Part shown: piece after piece, positions 24,201-34,465 of the stretch
Numbering within the stretch: the first letter of the stretch is position 1
Layout of the letters: the number at the start of each line of letters is the position of its first letter
Source: Symmetrospora coprosmae
Taxonomy: Eukaryota > Basidiomycota > Cystobasidiomycetes > Symmetrosporaceae
Assembly (NCBI GenBank): GCA_008802785.1
Contig: VUYT01000001.1
Location: 682,001 to 746,000 of the forward strand
Length of the DNA stretch: 64,000 bases
Direction of reading: 5' to 3'
Translations under genes and position numbers: made by a program
The notes under the pieces: generated by a model
What the model was told of the DNA's origin: nothing
The model's input: only the letters and a program-made list of their open reading frames with translations
Database searches by the model: none

Positions 24201-24724
24201 TTGAGCAGCTGCACGCGCTAAGCCAGCGCGCACGTAGGATTCTCCGGGACGAGAAAGACGTCTCCTGGCCCAACAACGTCTTTGCGACGCTTACGTTCCA
24301 GTGCAGGAACATCCGGGGCGAGCAACGGCTCGCCCAGGAATCGGTCCGCGACGTCCTCCAGCGTGGCCTAGTGCCAGATGCAATATTCTTGCGGACGGTG
24401 CAGCAAGCGAGGGCGACATACCGCTACAACCGCAACAAGGCCAGGATGAACGGCGAGGAGGCATTGGTGCGGAAGCTGGAGACGGCCATTGGGATGGCGA
24501 CAGTCAACATTGAGGAGATGAACAGCGTCGTGCGAGCATCGCCAGAGCCCGTCACGCGGCATCGCGGAGGCAAAGGCTTGACTGCGACGAGGGAGCAAGT
24601 GGAGGAGCTCTTACAAGCTATCATTCGCAACCGCGACATGGTTCGCGAGCGGGCAAAAGCGTCCAGCTCATTGGCAGATACAGGGCATGAGGCAATCAGG
24701 CAGGACGTCTCTAGCAGGATGTAG
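21281..24724 (+). CDS. Mitochondrial pentatricopeptide-repeat protein (1147 aa, single exon)
   Basis: Seen: one long uninterrupted frame, unusual in this window. The first in-frame ATG at 21281 gives an Arg-rich start (MLRRCCCLCARQIEQ) and RRPFSTSLAVAQDA shortly after, consistent with a mitochondrial presequence. PPR-like helix pairs are visible at YDLLIELHLRNRNLAEARAAF with VSQGLEPSRSTFARIL, at TYTLLIRSFL, and in the C-terminal third at SGVEPDSYTCAILMQRF, RGLQPNEYHLSALMTAF, LGVKPNVHHYTILL and RRIVPDLHVFATLG. Known of the family: PPR proteins bind organellar RNA and act in processing, stability or translation. The target RNA is unknown. The N-terminal ~250 residues and the segment linking the two repeat blocks look disordered. 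Confidence 0.88.
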   Translation: MLRRCCCLCARQIEQHAVATTAIPSSGSSYVLHYQQPIASTSAVPAQRVQSGASRKASRRPFSTSLAVAQDASIHLRPYELADASSGVASSGRDSKLWKGKARAIQGDEGEDPVTTAEGEHDPATAVSIPSAAAAGRPFRMPLREKAIGRSHNRHTAPSNAHGVSSAAPSTESATSVHRTLDVVLSSPTSQVQHHTASKGPDTAMALMQLCTQLAAEPAAVSAEQLGRRLHAIEQSAIASAACRLAGLRKLLREQEQTAAAASGDGAGGDAIGTELLPMLCRELVHVALATDSYARLEPALLELFGNPRRRGTSSSAEAPSLTDQAQVHRDSNTPSTSSRMIDALEDIMESLADRGQWAEVGRLSWTQRHLAADAAQRGDAELKADHGQLASAAPPISTGDYIWWSPRVLLLFLRHISSTRRPERAPYIRSLPGPLPGKLAPEAYDLLIELHLRNRNLAEARAAFRLMVSQGLEPSRSTFARILSGYRAMRASRPLFAALADALMAADIEKDAEVLNMVVECRGRSGNPQAALQILRTFATPASSNHALLLSQPPIQPDPLHAPVIAGSASSSTLQATSPKPEDLAAPQQRPSGSFPSTPTFPNTRTYTLLIRSFLAQPDPEVRRARSLLGEAQRLRLKVDAELVARLHRADPAWQAELRHGTPSIDRIITEVEGLLSADALTSFADHRPIRMLLRSQGVLGLRTVIDQMTERGIPLEHDTTSSIAYVLSHLLPTGLLAEIAERIRIARGSDASLSDFNTLLRSFGRRDARFAYRAPLAQATSEGSSMRRAEKPKAEPEPEESTGWMPGTDDSDPGRELFASSVFGGQAPDMQHYLATLRSLYQSGVEPDSYTCAILMQRFADKGGHPATLWAYFQWQIIKRGLQPNEYHLSALMTAFIEHDDAPGAKGAMKRCEALGVKPNVHHYTILLTLAMRQDRRDHIRELEDEMVKRRIVPDLHVFATLGASLVKHGAIEQLHALSQRARRILRDEKDVSWPNNVFATLTFQCRNIRGEQRLAQESVRDVLQRGLVPDAIFLRTVQQARATYRYNRNKARMNGEEALVRKLETAIGMATVNIEEMNSVVRASPEPVTRHRGGKGLTATREQVEELLQAIIRNRDMVRERAKASSSLADTGHEAIRQDVSSRM

Positions 24725-24958
24725 CACGCATGTCGTCATCAAAGTAGTAGTCAGTAGCACTCATGCAATGGTCGGAGCAGCATCATCTTCCTTGACTGTT
24801 TCAAGCTGCTGAGTGCCTCCGACATTACGCAAACCCGTTGTACGAGGTGGCGGTTGCACGTAACATCAGCACTTCAGTCCTCCTGCCTGATCTCTCAAGC
24901 ATCTGGAACGAGTAACGCCTCGGATCCGGGTCTCTTCCGAGGCAACTCGGAGAAGGAC

Positions 24959-26644
24959 ATGAGCTCGTTCAAGAGGCGTCAGCCCGCTGCGGCTACAGCA
25001 AGTGCCAGCGCAAGTGCTTTGGCTAGTGCGCGAGCTCAAGCGGTTCCGCTGCCGGGCACGCGCGTCTCGTCGTACAATAGCTCGGTCCTCATCTCGAGCG
25101 GAATCGCCAGTCTCGACGACATCCTCGGCGGCGGCATACCAATAGGATCGATCCTGCTCCTGGAGGAGGACAAGGATACGAGCTATGCCAAGCTCGTTCT
25201 CCGCTACTTTGTCGCGCAGGGCTTGTGCTGCCCGGGACAGCGCAATGTCCTCGTAGCGCACAGCCTCGACCAGACGCCTGATGAAATCCTGGCCAAACTC
25301 CCGTACTCGGACGACGCATCTGCTGCTGCAGCTGGGGGCAGTTCAGCTGCTGTCGCAAGCTCGCAGACGGATGATGAGGACGAGAACGTGGGAGGCGCTG
25401 GGGAAACCATGAAGATCGCCTTCAGGTACGAGAACTTGAAAAAGTTCGAGACGTCTGTCGGAACACCCACCTCATCGCTAGCGAGCTCGGGCGCCGAGCT
25501 ACCGTATTGCTCTGCGTTTGATCTCACCAAAACGCTCGAGCTGCGGGACGAGCATCGCAGTAGATTGCATACTCTGGACCCGGACGGTTCCGTCGCTCCG
25601 TACTCCGACGTTCTCGCCGCCGTCAGGGCAGCTCTTCAGACGAAGTGGGTCTCTCGGCCTGGCTTTGGCGAGCATTCGAGTGTAATGACAAGGACACTCG
25701 TCCCATAGACCCGAGTCAACGGCTCTGCGGATAGCGGTTCAATCAATGGCTTCTTTGGCCTGGGGTGAACGGAGTATCAACGTACGCGTCCCACCTTGGC
25801 TGGGAGACGGCTAGGTTGGGACAAGGCCACTAATGTCTCGAGCTCACGCAGGAGTTGTTTCACTTTCTGCTGGAGTTGCGAGTCCTCCTCCGTCAACCAC
25901 AAAGCGGCGCCGCAGTTGTGGTGACCGTACCGGGATACCTTATCCGTGCGCTGAAGGGCGGTCCGGCTCTTCTGCGACGACTCGAGTGGCTCTGCGATAG
26001 TGTCATTGAGTTGGAGAGTTTCGCAGGTCAGTCAGGCCGCATCTCTGACCGTTGCAAGCGTTGCTGACGTCTGCTTGTCTACAGGCTCGCCCACACTACA
26101 GGCTGTCTTTCCGGTCTACTCTGGGCTCATTCACATACACCGGCTGCCAACGCCAAAGTCTATCTTGCCACCCTCCGCTAAACTGTCCGTTCTCCGCGGG
26201 CTGGCTCCAGGCTCGCACTCGACCAGCTCTGGGGCCGGCGGCATGGACAACAATCTCGGCTTCAAGCTCAAGCGCAGACGCGGACTCATCATCGAGACAC
26301 TTCACCTCGACGAAGGCGGCGGAACGAGCGAGCGACGGACGACGCCTGCGCCTTCCGCTTCTGCGGGCGACGCGAAGCGGGGGAAAGCGACAGATGAGTC
26401 ACGACCAGTGCAGGCCGAATCCGCCAATGGCACAGATGGCACCAATATGGATGCAAAGCTCAAGCCGGGCAAGAGGAAGCTCGAGAGACAACGTATACGA
26501 TTCGATGATGACCCCAGCGAGAACCCGTCGGGTATTCTGGCAGGCAGCCGGGCAAGCGCCTCGAAACCTAGTGCTGCGCATAGTCACTCTCATTCTCCTG
26601 GGAGTGGCTTACATCGGGATAAGCCGGAACTCTACGAGTTCTGA
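24959..26644 (+). CDS. ELP4: Elongator complex subunit Elp4 (497 aa, 4 exons)
   Basis: Seen: exons 24959-25644, 25709-25781, 25852-26026 and 26085-26644, in frame. Elp4/PAXNEB signatures: SGIASLDDILGGGIPIGSI, LLLEEDKDTSYAKLVLRYF, NVLVAHSLDQ, ALRIAVQSMASLAWGE, GAAVVVTVPGYLI and, near the end, LGFKLKRRRGLIIETLHLD. The RecA-like fold lacks a Walker A GKT, as expected for Elp4. Known role: part of the hexameric Elp456 ring of Elongator, needed for wobble-uridine modification of tRNAs. The open frame extends upstream only to a TTG at 24854, so the ATG at 24959 is preferred. The C-terminal ~130 residues after the core are a low-complexity extension. Confidence 0.92.
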
Positions 26645-26691
26645 ATTCTGGTTCGCAAACTTACCCTGCCGTTGTACACACACCTCCTCGA

Positions 26692-27526
26692 CTACCTAGA
26701 GGCTGCATCGATGGTGTAGCTATCCTCTCCGTTCATGGTAGCTCTCTGCCATCCTTCTCTGCCTTGCAACTTCCGTATCCACGCTTTGATGTTCTCGTAG
26801 CCCGGCTCTGCCCACTTTGCGCCTAGTCCACGAACGAGCACGAATTGGACGGAGAAGCCGAGCATGATCTCGGCAAGGGTGAGGTCGTTGCCTTCGAGAA
26901 AGCCGGACGTGCTCTGAGCGAGATGGTCGTCAATGTACTGCAGGTCGAGCTTGACGTTGCTCGCCAGGCTCTCCTCGAGCTCCGGCAGAGCGTCCCTGTG
27001 ATCCTCGGGCATGAACCAGCGCGAGTACGTGATGGGCTGTGCGGTGTGGTTGATGATCAGAACTTTGCCAGCGCAGCTACCAGTCTGCAGGACGCTCACA
27101 ATGGCATGGGTCATTAAAGTGCCTTCCGCGAACGACATCCACTGGCGGACCTTGGCCGCAGCCACAGGCGAGCCTCCTCCAAGGAATCTATCCTTCTCCT
27201 CCGGCTCTGCATGCGCCGACAGAAGGTACTCGCAGATGGCCAACGACTCGATGAGTTGCGTCTTGCCATCCTCGAGAACAAGCAGCGGGGCCTTGCCCAT
27301 CTGATGCGCGGACTTGAAGTTTGCGGGCGCTTTGTTGTTCTCGCGCTTGGCGTAAACTGTCTCGTAGGGGATCTTCAGCTCCTCCAGGAGCCATACGACA
27401 CGAAAGCTGCGCGAGTCCTGGTAAGGCCAGACGTTAGCGCGTCAACCCTCCGGCCGGCCGCTCGAAAGCTCGAGCTCACTCAGGCCCTGGCCATACCTGG
27501 AGATGGTATAAAGTCAGCGGTGCCAT
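26692..27526 (-). CDS. Glutathione S-transferase, Gtt1/Ure2-like (251 aa, 2 exons)
   Basis: Seen: exon 1 (27497-27526) encodes MAPLTLYHLQ; exon 2 (26692-27417) continues DSRSFRVVWLLEELKIPYE, then GKAPLLVLEDGKTQLIESLA (thioredoxin-fold glutathione site, with the ES motif) and an all-helical C-terminal domain (FLEGNDLTLAEIMLGFSVQF with the N-capping box). Known role: conjugation of glutathione to electrophiles, or peroxide metabolism. The SRS-x-R-x-x-W-L-L-E-E-L pattern is typical of the fungal Gtt1 group, commonly ER-associated. Its stop lies 47 nt from the ELP4 stop on the other strand. Confidence 0.9.
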
Positions 27527-27794
27527 CGGGATGCACAAGAGGTCGTCGAGGTGGGTATCTAGAGCAGCAGCGGGAGTGAGGAGCAGAAGAGCGGAGGTAG
27601 AGGAGTAAACGGGACTTCTCGAAGCGCGGCCGCGGCTGCACACGCGCAAGGCGAAGGAGGCACGTGTTCGCCACCGCCGGGGGAAAGTGCGGAGAAGCTC
27701 GACGCAGGCACAGGAGCTGAGTCTGAACGGGAACACAGCAAGCTGGTGATTTCAAAGTGGCTATCATACACATACAGGTGACGAGGCGTATCTA

Positions 27795-29551
27795 CTATGC
27801 GACGGGAAGCTTGAGCCCAAGCCCTGGCCGACCGTGAAACTTGACAGCGGCCAGAAGGAGCTTGATTGTCAGCTCCTCCAGAGCGTCCTTGATACCAAAC
27901 AAGAGCGCCTGAGCCAGAACAGCCTTGAAGATGTGTGCTTGCATGCCCTGCAACCGTGTCAACCGGATAGCGTCAGCACGGGCTCGAGCGGAAAGACTGA
28001 CGACACGATGAAACGTACCTGATACCACCCTGCAAAGCCCTTCTCGGCGTATATCTTCCGGAGCACATCAAAGGCGCTGCTATACCGCTCCTTCTTCTTC
28101 TCAACCACGGCGCTCGATCCCGTCGTGAGCACTGTCTCGCCGTGCTCTGGGTCGTACTTGGCTTGCAGACGGACCTTGGCCAAAATGTATGGAAAAGTTA
28201 CCTGCAACACGATACGGGAGAAGCGTAGGTTCTTCATCAGCTCTGCCTCTCCGATGGAGGTCGCCTCACCACTCACAATAGTTGCAATTGTCTTTGACAA
28301 AGCGCCAATGACGAAAGCCTTGCCCGGCGTCATTTTACCGCCAGGCCCGAGGATCAGTGGCTTCAACCGCTCGAAAGAGCCATAGGTGAGAGCTGGGTTG
28401 ACTGTGAGGACCAAACTGGCCTTCAGGCCTCGCCACAGCCCAGTGATCCCGTCATCTGTCAGGATCTCTTTCGTCGTCTGGAAGAGCGACTGGTGCTCGG
28501 TCGAGAGCTGCTGTCGTGTCGCAACGACCGATACTGGAATGGTGAAGACCTGGCCTAGTGCTCCAGCCAGCGCTCCTAGGATAAGCTCGGCCCTGTTAAA
28601 ATGGCGGTTGCCCGTTGTCAGTCAGGCATTCTGCGTGCTGCAATGCGAAGAATGCCTAAGACGCACGCTGTGCTGAGTGTTACAGTCGCAGCCGCCAGGC
28701 CAGGGTACTTTCGCGCCACATAGGCCACCCTGACGAAGGAGTACCAATAGAAATAGGCGCTGGCCGTTCGTAGATGAACATCAGCTCCGGCTCGAGAGCA
28801 ACACCGCCTGCTCTGCGATGAACTCACAATTGCATGGAGAATGTGTTGAGCATGGATGCAGCTACAGGCGAAGCAGGGCGAGCAATGTAAGCCGAGCGAT
28901 GTCGAGAGGGAAGGAAGGAGAGGCTCACAATAGCCTTTGTAGAATCCGGCCAAGCCCTGTCAATCAGGAGCGCCTTACGAAGAGTCAGCTTACAGGCCTC
29001 GGCTGTGTCCTATACGCCAGGTAGCTGTCCGGGTCGCCCACATGATCGTTCCAAATGCGCATCATGACATCCCGAGCTTTGGCTTTCGGAACGGCCGTAA
29101 GCCTCCTTGGGGCGCCATCTCTCTTGACCTTTGGACTTGGCAGCTCTCTGGCCTGTTCGACCTTCTTCTGGTCCGTCTCTGCCTGGATGCGAGTCTTGAC
29201 GCTGTAAGGCAGATGGGCGTGACCGGAGCCGGGGACGGAGACGCCGAGGTCGTGGCACTTCACCTTCAGCTCCGGAGCATTGTAAGGCCAGACAGGAGCA
29301 TCAGAAGCTCACGTATCAAGCGGATATCTGCAGAACGAGCACGGATATGTGGCAGCCCACATCAGCCATACAGCTCTTGCTCTCCCCTCCATCTTTAGCG
29401 ATAACCTCCCAGCCGCATGAGACCGGCTTTCTGTTATCCCGAAAGGCCCTCCATGGAGGGAGGAAGCTACTCACACAATCGAATTGGAGATGACACCTCC
29501 AAGCGCACCAGCGAGGGCAGAGCCGAATGGCGACAGTTGCGGTTGTGCCAT
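27795..29551 (-). CDS. ANT1: Peroxisomal adenine nucleotide carrier (368 aa, 9 exons)
   Basis: Seen: exons 29475-29551, 29313-29327 (15 nt), 28994-29201, 28929-28956 (28 nt), 28828-28861 (34 nt), 28667-28759, 28277-28592, 28019-28201 and 27795-27947, all in frame. The mitochondrial carrier fold is clear: GSALAGALGGVISNSIV, then YPLDTVKTRIQAE (first signature, split by the micro-exon), GLAGFYKGYSASML, LILGALAGALGQVFTIPVSVVATRQQ, GLWRGLKASLVL, VTFPYILAKVRLQA and GFAGWYQGMQAHIFKA. Known of the family: Ant1/PMP34-type carriers exchange ATP for AMP across the peroxisomal membrane for fatty acid activation. The second and third signatures match Ant1-type rather than ADP/ATP translocases. Subcellular assignment is by family resemblance. 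Confidence 0.87.
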
Positions 29552-29777
29552 TGCTGCTGATGATTGTGGCTTGGGTTCCGTCTGGTCTGGCGAGAGAAGA
29601 AAGAGCAAGGAGGCGACTTGGCTGTGACGGCGGCCCGCACCGTGACTCTGCCGGGTGCCCCCGCAGGCGGGCCGGGGCTACTCGTAACCTGCTCAAGGCA
29701 CTGCAGATCCTCTCTACCTCCAACCTGCAATCGCTGCGTGCTTGCGTACAACAACAGATCACAACACACTGATGCAA

Positions 29778-32700
29778 TCAAAGACTCAAGTACTTGTCCA
29801 CCACGTTCCTTGCCAGGTCGGGCGCGCCTCTGGTAAAGTAGAGGGAGGAGAGGTTGTAGGCCGCCTCCTTGCTCAGGTTGAGCGGCTTCGACCTAAGCTC
29901 GGATTGCTCTGCTTCTCCCGGTGTCCCGGTGACCTGTCCACCCTCGCGGTCAACCACCATCTGTGCCGCGCTCGGGCTACCGACAGCGCGCCGCCGCTCA
30001 TCCTCCATCCCTAGAACAATCTCGTAGTGCTTGACAGCCAAATCGACGACCCCGAGCTGATGGAACATCCTCGCAATGTTGTAGTTGACTTCCTCGTCGT
30101 TGCCGCGATACTTGCGGTATTTTGACATGAAGTTGAGGGCGAGCGACAGCTGATAGTGCCTGTTGTCAGCCTGTCGCTGCATCCCTCGGTGAAGGTAGCC
30201 GACAGCCAGACTCAGGCAGATCATAGGGTCGTCTTGACGGATCTCGTAGGCTCGTAAATAGTAGACTGCAGAATGGCCATGAGTCCTGGTCTGCAGATCC
30301 GTTTTGGGTCCCAGTCAGGCAGACTCACCCAGAGCCGAATGGTAGCTCTTGCCAGCCGCCATGATATGTCCGTACAACATCAGGAAGTACGGATTGACTT
30401 TGGTCGCCTTGAAGCCTGCCTCATTATCATGCGTCGTCGCGTCTGCCTCGCCAGCCGCGGAATCGTTGTCGTTGTCGTCATCATCTTCAGCGGATGGAAG
30501 GGCCCTGTTGTCGTGTATCTTGATCCTGCAGCCTCAAAATATATTAGTCACCGCACGTGTAGGAGTGCGGCGGCGCGTACAGCCTTCACGGCCGGGCACT
30601 CACTGTCTCAGAAGGTATTTCTGGAATTTGGTATTGAGGAAGGCGTCCAATCCCGGCAAGCCGGCACTGCATACGGAGCTCAAGAGGCGCAGAGGCTCGC
30701 TCTCCTCTTTTCGCATGACTAGGACCCGCCGGACGTGCTCGAGGGCGTCGCCGTATTCATCCGTGTGCATGTAGCAAGCTGCAACGGGAGAGACATGTTC
30801 AGATGAACTCTCTTGCTGAAAGCGGATACACCGCCACAGCCTACCGCATAGAGCAAGGTGCAGGAACTGCAGGCGAGGAGCATCCTGTCGCATGTTACTC
30901 GATGTCATGAGATGCTTCAAGACTTCTTCGGCTTCACCTCGCTCGTTGACCAGAGTGAGCATGAAGGCGTACTGCACGAATAGGTTGCATCAGCCAAGTG
31001 ATCGCAGAGTGGGGCCGAAGTAGACGCCTACTTCCGCTCACCCGGACTGCAATGCGCGCCCACTCGTCGAATGATACCTTACGGTACGCATCTTCCGCCA
31101 CGTTGATATTGTCATCTGGCTCGTCAGCAGGCCGCTCATCGTCGACCATGGACGCCTGCAGACGCTGCGCAATGTCCTGTGCTTGCTCGTCAACGTTCAG
31201 GACAGTCTTGTGGTGCCTCTTGCTGGCCTTGAAGATACCCGTGTACTTCTTTTTGCCGTCCGAGGGGAAGAGAGCGCGTGTGGTGCGGTACGTGTCGACG
31301 AGGTACGCTGCGCAGTCGAGCCACTCGTACACCTCTGGCGACTCAAGGCCGCCGCCCTCGTAGTGTGCCAGATGAGAGAAGAGGTCGCTCTCAGTAGGCT
31401 CGCCCAGGAGACCGTCAATCTCGCGCAATTTCATGAGCACGTCGTCGAATGCCTCCTGCTCCTCGATTTCCTGCGCCACTCGCTCCTCGCGCGTCATCTG
31501 ATACTTCGGGTAGCGTCGGGGCGTCTTGCGAGGCTTTGTTCCGGGCCCACGCCGTCTGCCCGGGACGCCTCGTTGTTTGCGCCTGCCCTTGCGCCGCGGC
31601 TCGCCGTTCTCGCCTTCGCCTTCGCCCTCTGCATTATCACCCTCGTCCTGATAATCGCTGCCGGAGCCAGAACTCAAATCTTCGTCATTACCGTGACCGG
31701 CTGCTCGAGCTTTGCGACGCTGTTCGAGGACTAGATACGGAGCACAGCAATGCCGATAGGATCGTGCAGGCCATCAGCAGAGCGCGGAAAGTAGTAAGGC
31801 ACATCAGGCCAGCCAGCTGTCTTCGCGGCCCACCTTCGTTGACGAGTTCCAGTGCTCGTTCTCGATCGTCCAGCCTCTCGTACACTTCTGCAAGTGCAAG
31901 CCGCGAATCGAGGTCGTTTGGCTCGGAGCTGATGACAGCTTGGTAGCACTCGGCTGCAGCCTCGAGATCGCCCATCTTCCGCTGACACTGCGCAATCTTG
32001 ATCCAGACAGCGGGAACATTGGTCTACGGCAACAGACAGGCACGTTTGTCAGCGATGCTAGCTCATATCGCGCGCCTGAAAATTGCGAGTACCCACCACA
32101 TCGTTCTCTGACATGTCGTAGAAGACCTCCAGCGCCTCCGGGTACATCTTCCGGTCATAGTACGCATCTGCAATCTCTCCGTAGTACTCTGGGTTCTCGT
32201 CAGGGGTGCCGTCGTTGCGGATGACATCGAAGTGGATCTTGGCCTCCTCTGCTGCTTTAGCCGTGTTCTCCCCGAGTCTGCACAGGCCAAGTCGAAGGCG
32301 AAGGCCCGTACCCAATGGATGGGTGGGTGCGTCCTCCGACCACTTCTGCGGGTGGTTCTCCCAACCAGGTCTGGTCTTTCGGGTGAGGTCATACTCGCGG
32401 TCGTCCTGGAAGGACTCCCACGTCACCGACTCCTCGCTACGACCCTGCAGCCAGCGCACGCCCTGCGTGATGACCCTCGCCGCTTCGCGCCAGCGCTTCT
32501 GTGAGCGCAGGAAGTCGCTGAGCAGTTCGAGGTCCGTCATTGCGAAGCCCATGATGTCGTCACCGCCCGATCCGTGCTGGGGCTTCGGGACCGTCGACTT
32601 GAAGTGCTCGAACGAGGCCAGATAGAGCTTGACGGCCGTGGCTGGCTCGCCCATTTCGTAGTGCATGGGCGCGAGCTCGCGGATGACGGTTGGCGCGTGC

Positions 32701-34078
32701 GGCTGGATCTTGAGTATGCCTGCGAAGGCCTGCATGGCCTGGCGCGTCTTGCCCGTCTCTCGCAGCAGATCCGCACGGTCCCAGATGACGTCGACGTCAC
32801 GGCGGTCTGATTTCGAGGCCTGTCCGTAGCAGTAGATGGCCTGCTCGAGCAGGCCAAGCTCTTTACTCTGCAGGGCTAGCGACTTCCAGTCGTCCGGGTG
32901 CGACTTGCGGAGATGTGTCGCCACAATGAGACTCTGCAGCTCCTTGTCGCGGTTTCCCATCTCCTTGTGCACACCTGCAAGACCTAGCCAGGCGCGCTTG
33001 GTGGAGGGCTCAATGCGGATGATTTCGGTATAGATATTGATGGCCTCTTTGAGGTTGCCCAAAGCGTACGATAAGTTGGCCTGGCCGAGCAGATTAGCCA
33101 CCTCTGGTGAAGGCTCGATGTCTGCGGCTGCGACGCGGCCTCGAGACGTTGTCGGTCGACCGTATCCCTTGCGCTTGCCATTGGCCGGACGAGAGTAAGG
33201 ATTGCGCAGCTCTTCTTCTGCCTCCATCTCTTCCATCTCCTGCTGCATTGTGCGGTCCCATTCTGTCCCGAGCACACCCCGGTTCGTCGCAGCGGTTGGG
33301 TCGGTCGAGACTGACGTTGTCCGGATGGCAGAGATGATTCGGCTGGAATAAGGGGTACATCGACAGGAGAGTCAGCAGAGCTGTGTGAGGGATGGAGCCG
33401 TCAGCAGATGGGCTCACTTCAGATCCTGAGCCACGAAAAGCGGCACGTGCGGTGAAGAGCGAGACAGGTTCAGCTCGCGGTCGCGCTGATGAAAGCAGTC
33501 ATGAGAGGTAAGCTTACCTGCTTCTTCTTCTGCGCAGCCACAGGTCCGCCTGCATCTGTCCCATAGTCCGTCTCGAGTCCCGTCTCTGCGCCTGCATCCG
33601 TCTCAAAGCCGGGATAGACGGCTGCTTTGCCTTTCCCCTTCGCTTGCGCGCTGGCAGGCTGCGACGAGGGCAGTGGAGGCAGTCTGGATGTCGATGGTGC
33701 TGGCTGAGACGAAGTTCCTGCTGCAGCAGACGCTGTCGCCTCCTTTGCGCCTGCTTTTGCGGCAGTCCCGGCTCTTCTGCTGCTGCTGCCTGCGTCTGAC
33801 TCGCTGCTATCGTCGCTGTCCTCCTCATCCTCCTGCTCGTCATCATCCGAGCTCGAGTCGTCCGCTTCGTCCTCGTCATCGTCATCGCTGCTGTCATCGT
33901 CCCCCTCGTCGTCGTCGTCTTCGTCGTCCTCGCTGCTGCTCCCGCCGTTTCTCGTCGTCGCCTTGGACGCGCCTGGTTGCAGAGTCGCGCTGGCAGGGAT
34001 GTTGCGCACTCTGCCTGCTGCCGCACTCGAAGGGCCAGTGACCCCAAAGAGCGCTGGATCCAGTGCAAAGTCTGCCAT
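29778..34078 (-). CDS. TFC4: TFIIIC subunit Tfc4 (1246 aa, 9 exons)
   Basis: Seen: exons 33518-34078, 33418-33485, 32097-33342, 31834-32023, 31042-31730, 30845-30971, 30604-30778, 30329-30525 and 29778-30265, in frame. The N-terminal ~190 residues carry a long Asp/Glu/Ser tract. Two blocks of TPR helices follow (ANLSYALGNLKEAINIYTEI, RAWLGLAGVHKEMGNRDKEL, AIYCYGQASKSDRRDVDVIW and others), separated by a basic linker rich in Arg/Lys/Gly (PRRKGRRKQRGVPGRRRGPG), and a third block to the C-terminus. Known role: the TFIIIC subunit bridging the A-box region with TFIIIB, so it nucleates RNA polymerase III transcription of tRNA genes. Architecture and length agree with Tfc4/TFIIIC102. Confidence 0.9.
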
Positions 34079-34386
34079 ATTCCCTGCTCAAACCGCGGTA
34101 TGCGCATGATGCAGAGGGACGAGCTCGAGCTCGCTTCACTGCCGCATCCGATCGCTCTGCTCGACTCCGCACGGGACCACACGCGAGCTGGGTCCGGCTT
34201 CGCGTTCGCATCATTCCGCTCTGCACTGGGCAGTTGGAGCGGGGTGGCATTCTTCTGTCACCTTCGTCTGTTCTCTCCTTCCTCCTCCTTCTCTGTTTGC
34301 GCACTGTATCCCCCTTTAAAACGGCCTCCCTGCTCGCGAAGCCTACCGGCGACTCTCCGCACAGGCGCTCTCGAGCTCGCCGGATC

Positions 34387-34392
34387 TATAAG
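34387..34392 (+). promoter_or_regulatory. Possible TATA box upstream of the F-box gene
   Basis: A TATAAG motif lies about 75 nt upstream of the ATG at 34466, within the 387 nt divergent region between TFC4 and the F-box gene. Spacing is compatible with a core promoter, but a six-base motif alone is weak evidence. Confidence 0.3.
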
Positions 34393-34465
34393 TATCGCAG
34401 CTGAATCACTGTAGCATTGCCTCTCTGCTCTCTTCATTATCCGCCACCCCACCTCCTCCGCAAAC

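Noticed and set aside
23369-24214. Minus-strand ORF of 281 codons inside the PPR gene
   Set aside because: Mirror of the long single-exon PPR frame, caused by GC-rich third positions.
24854-24958. Extended N-terminus for Elp4
   Set aside because: The upstream start is TTG; the ATG at 24959 is the first proper start in frame.
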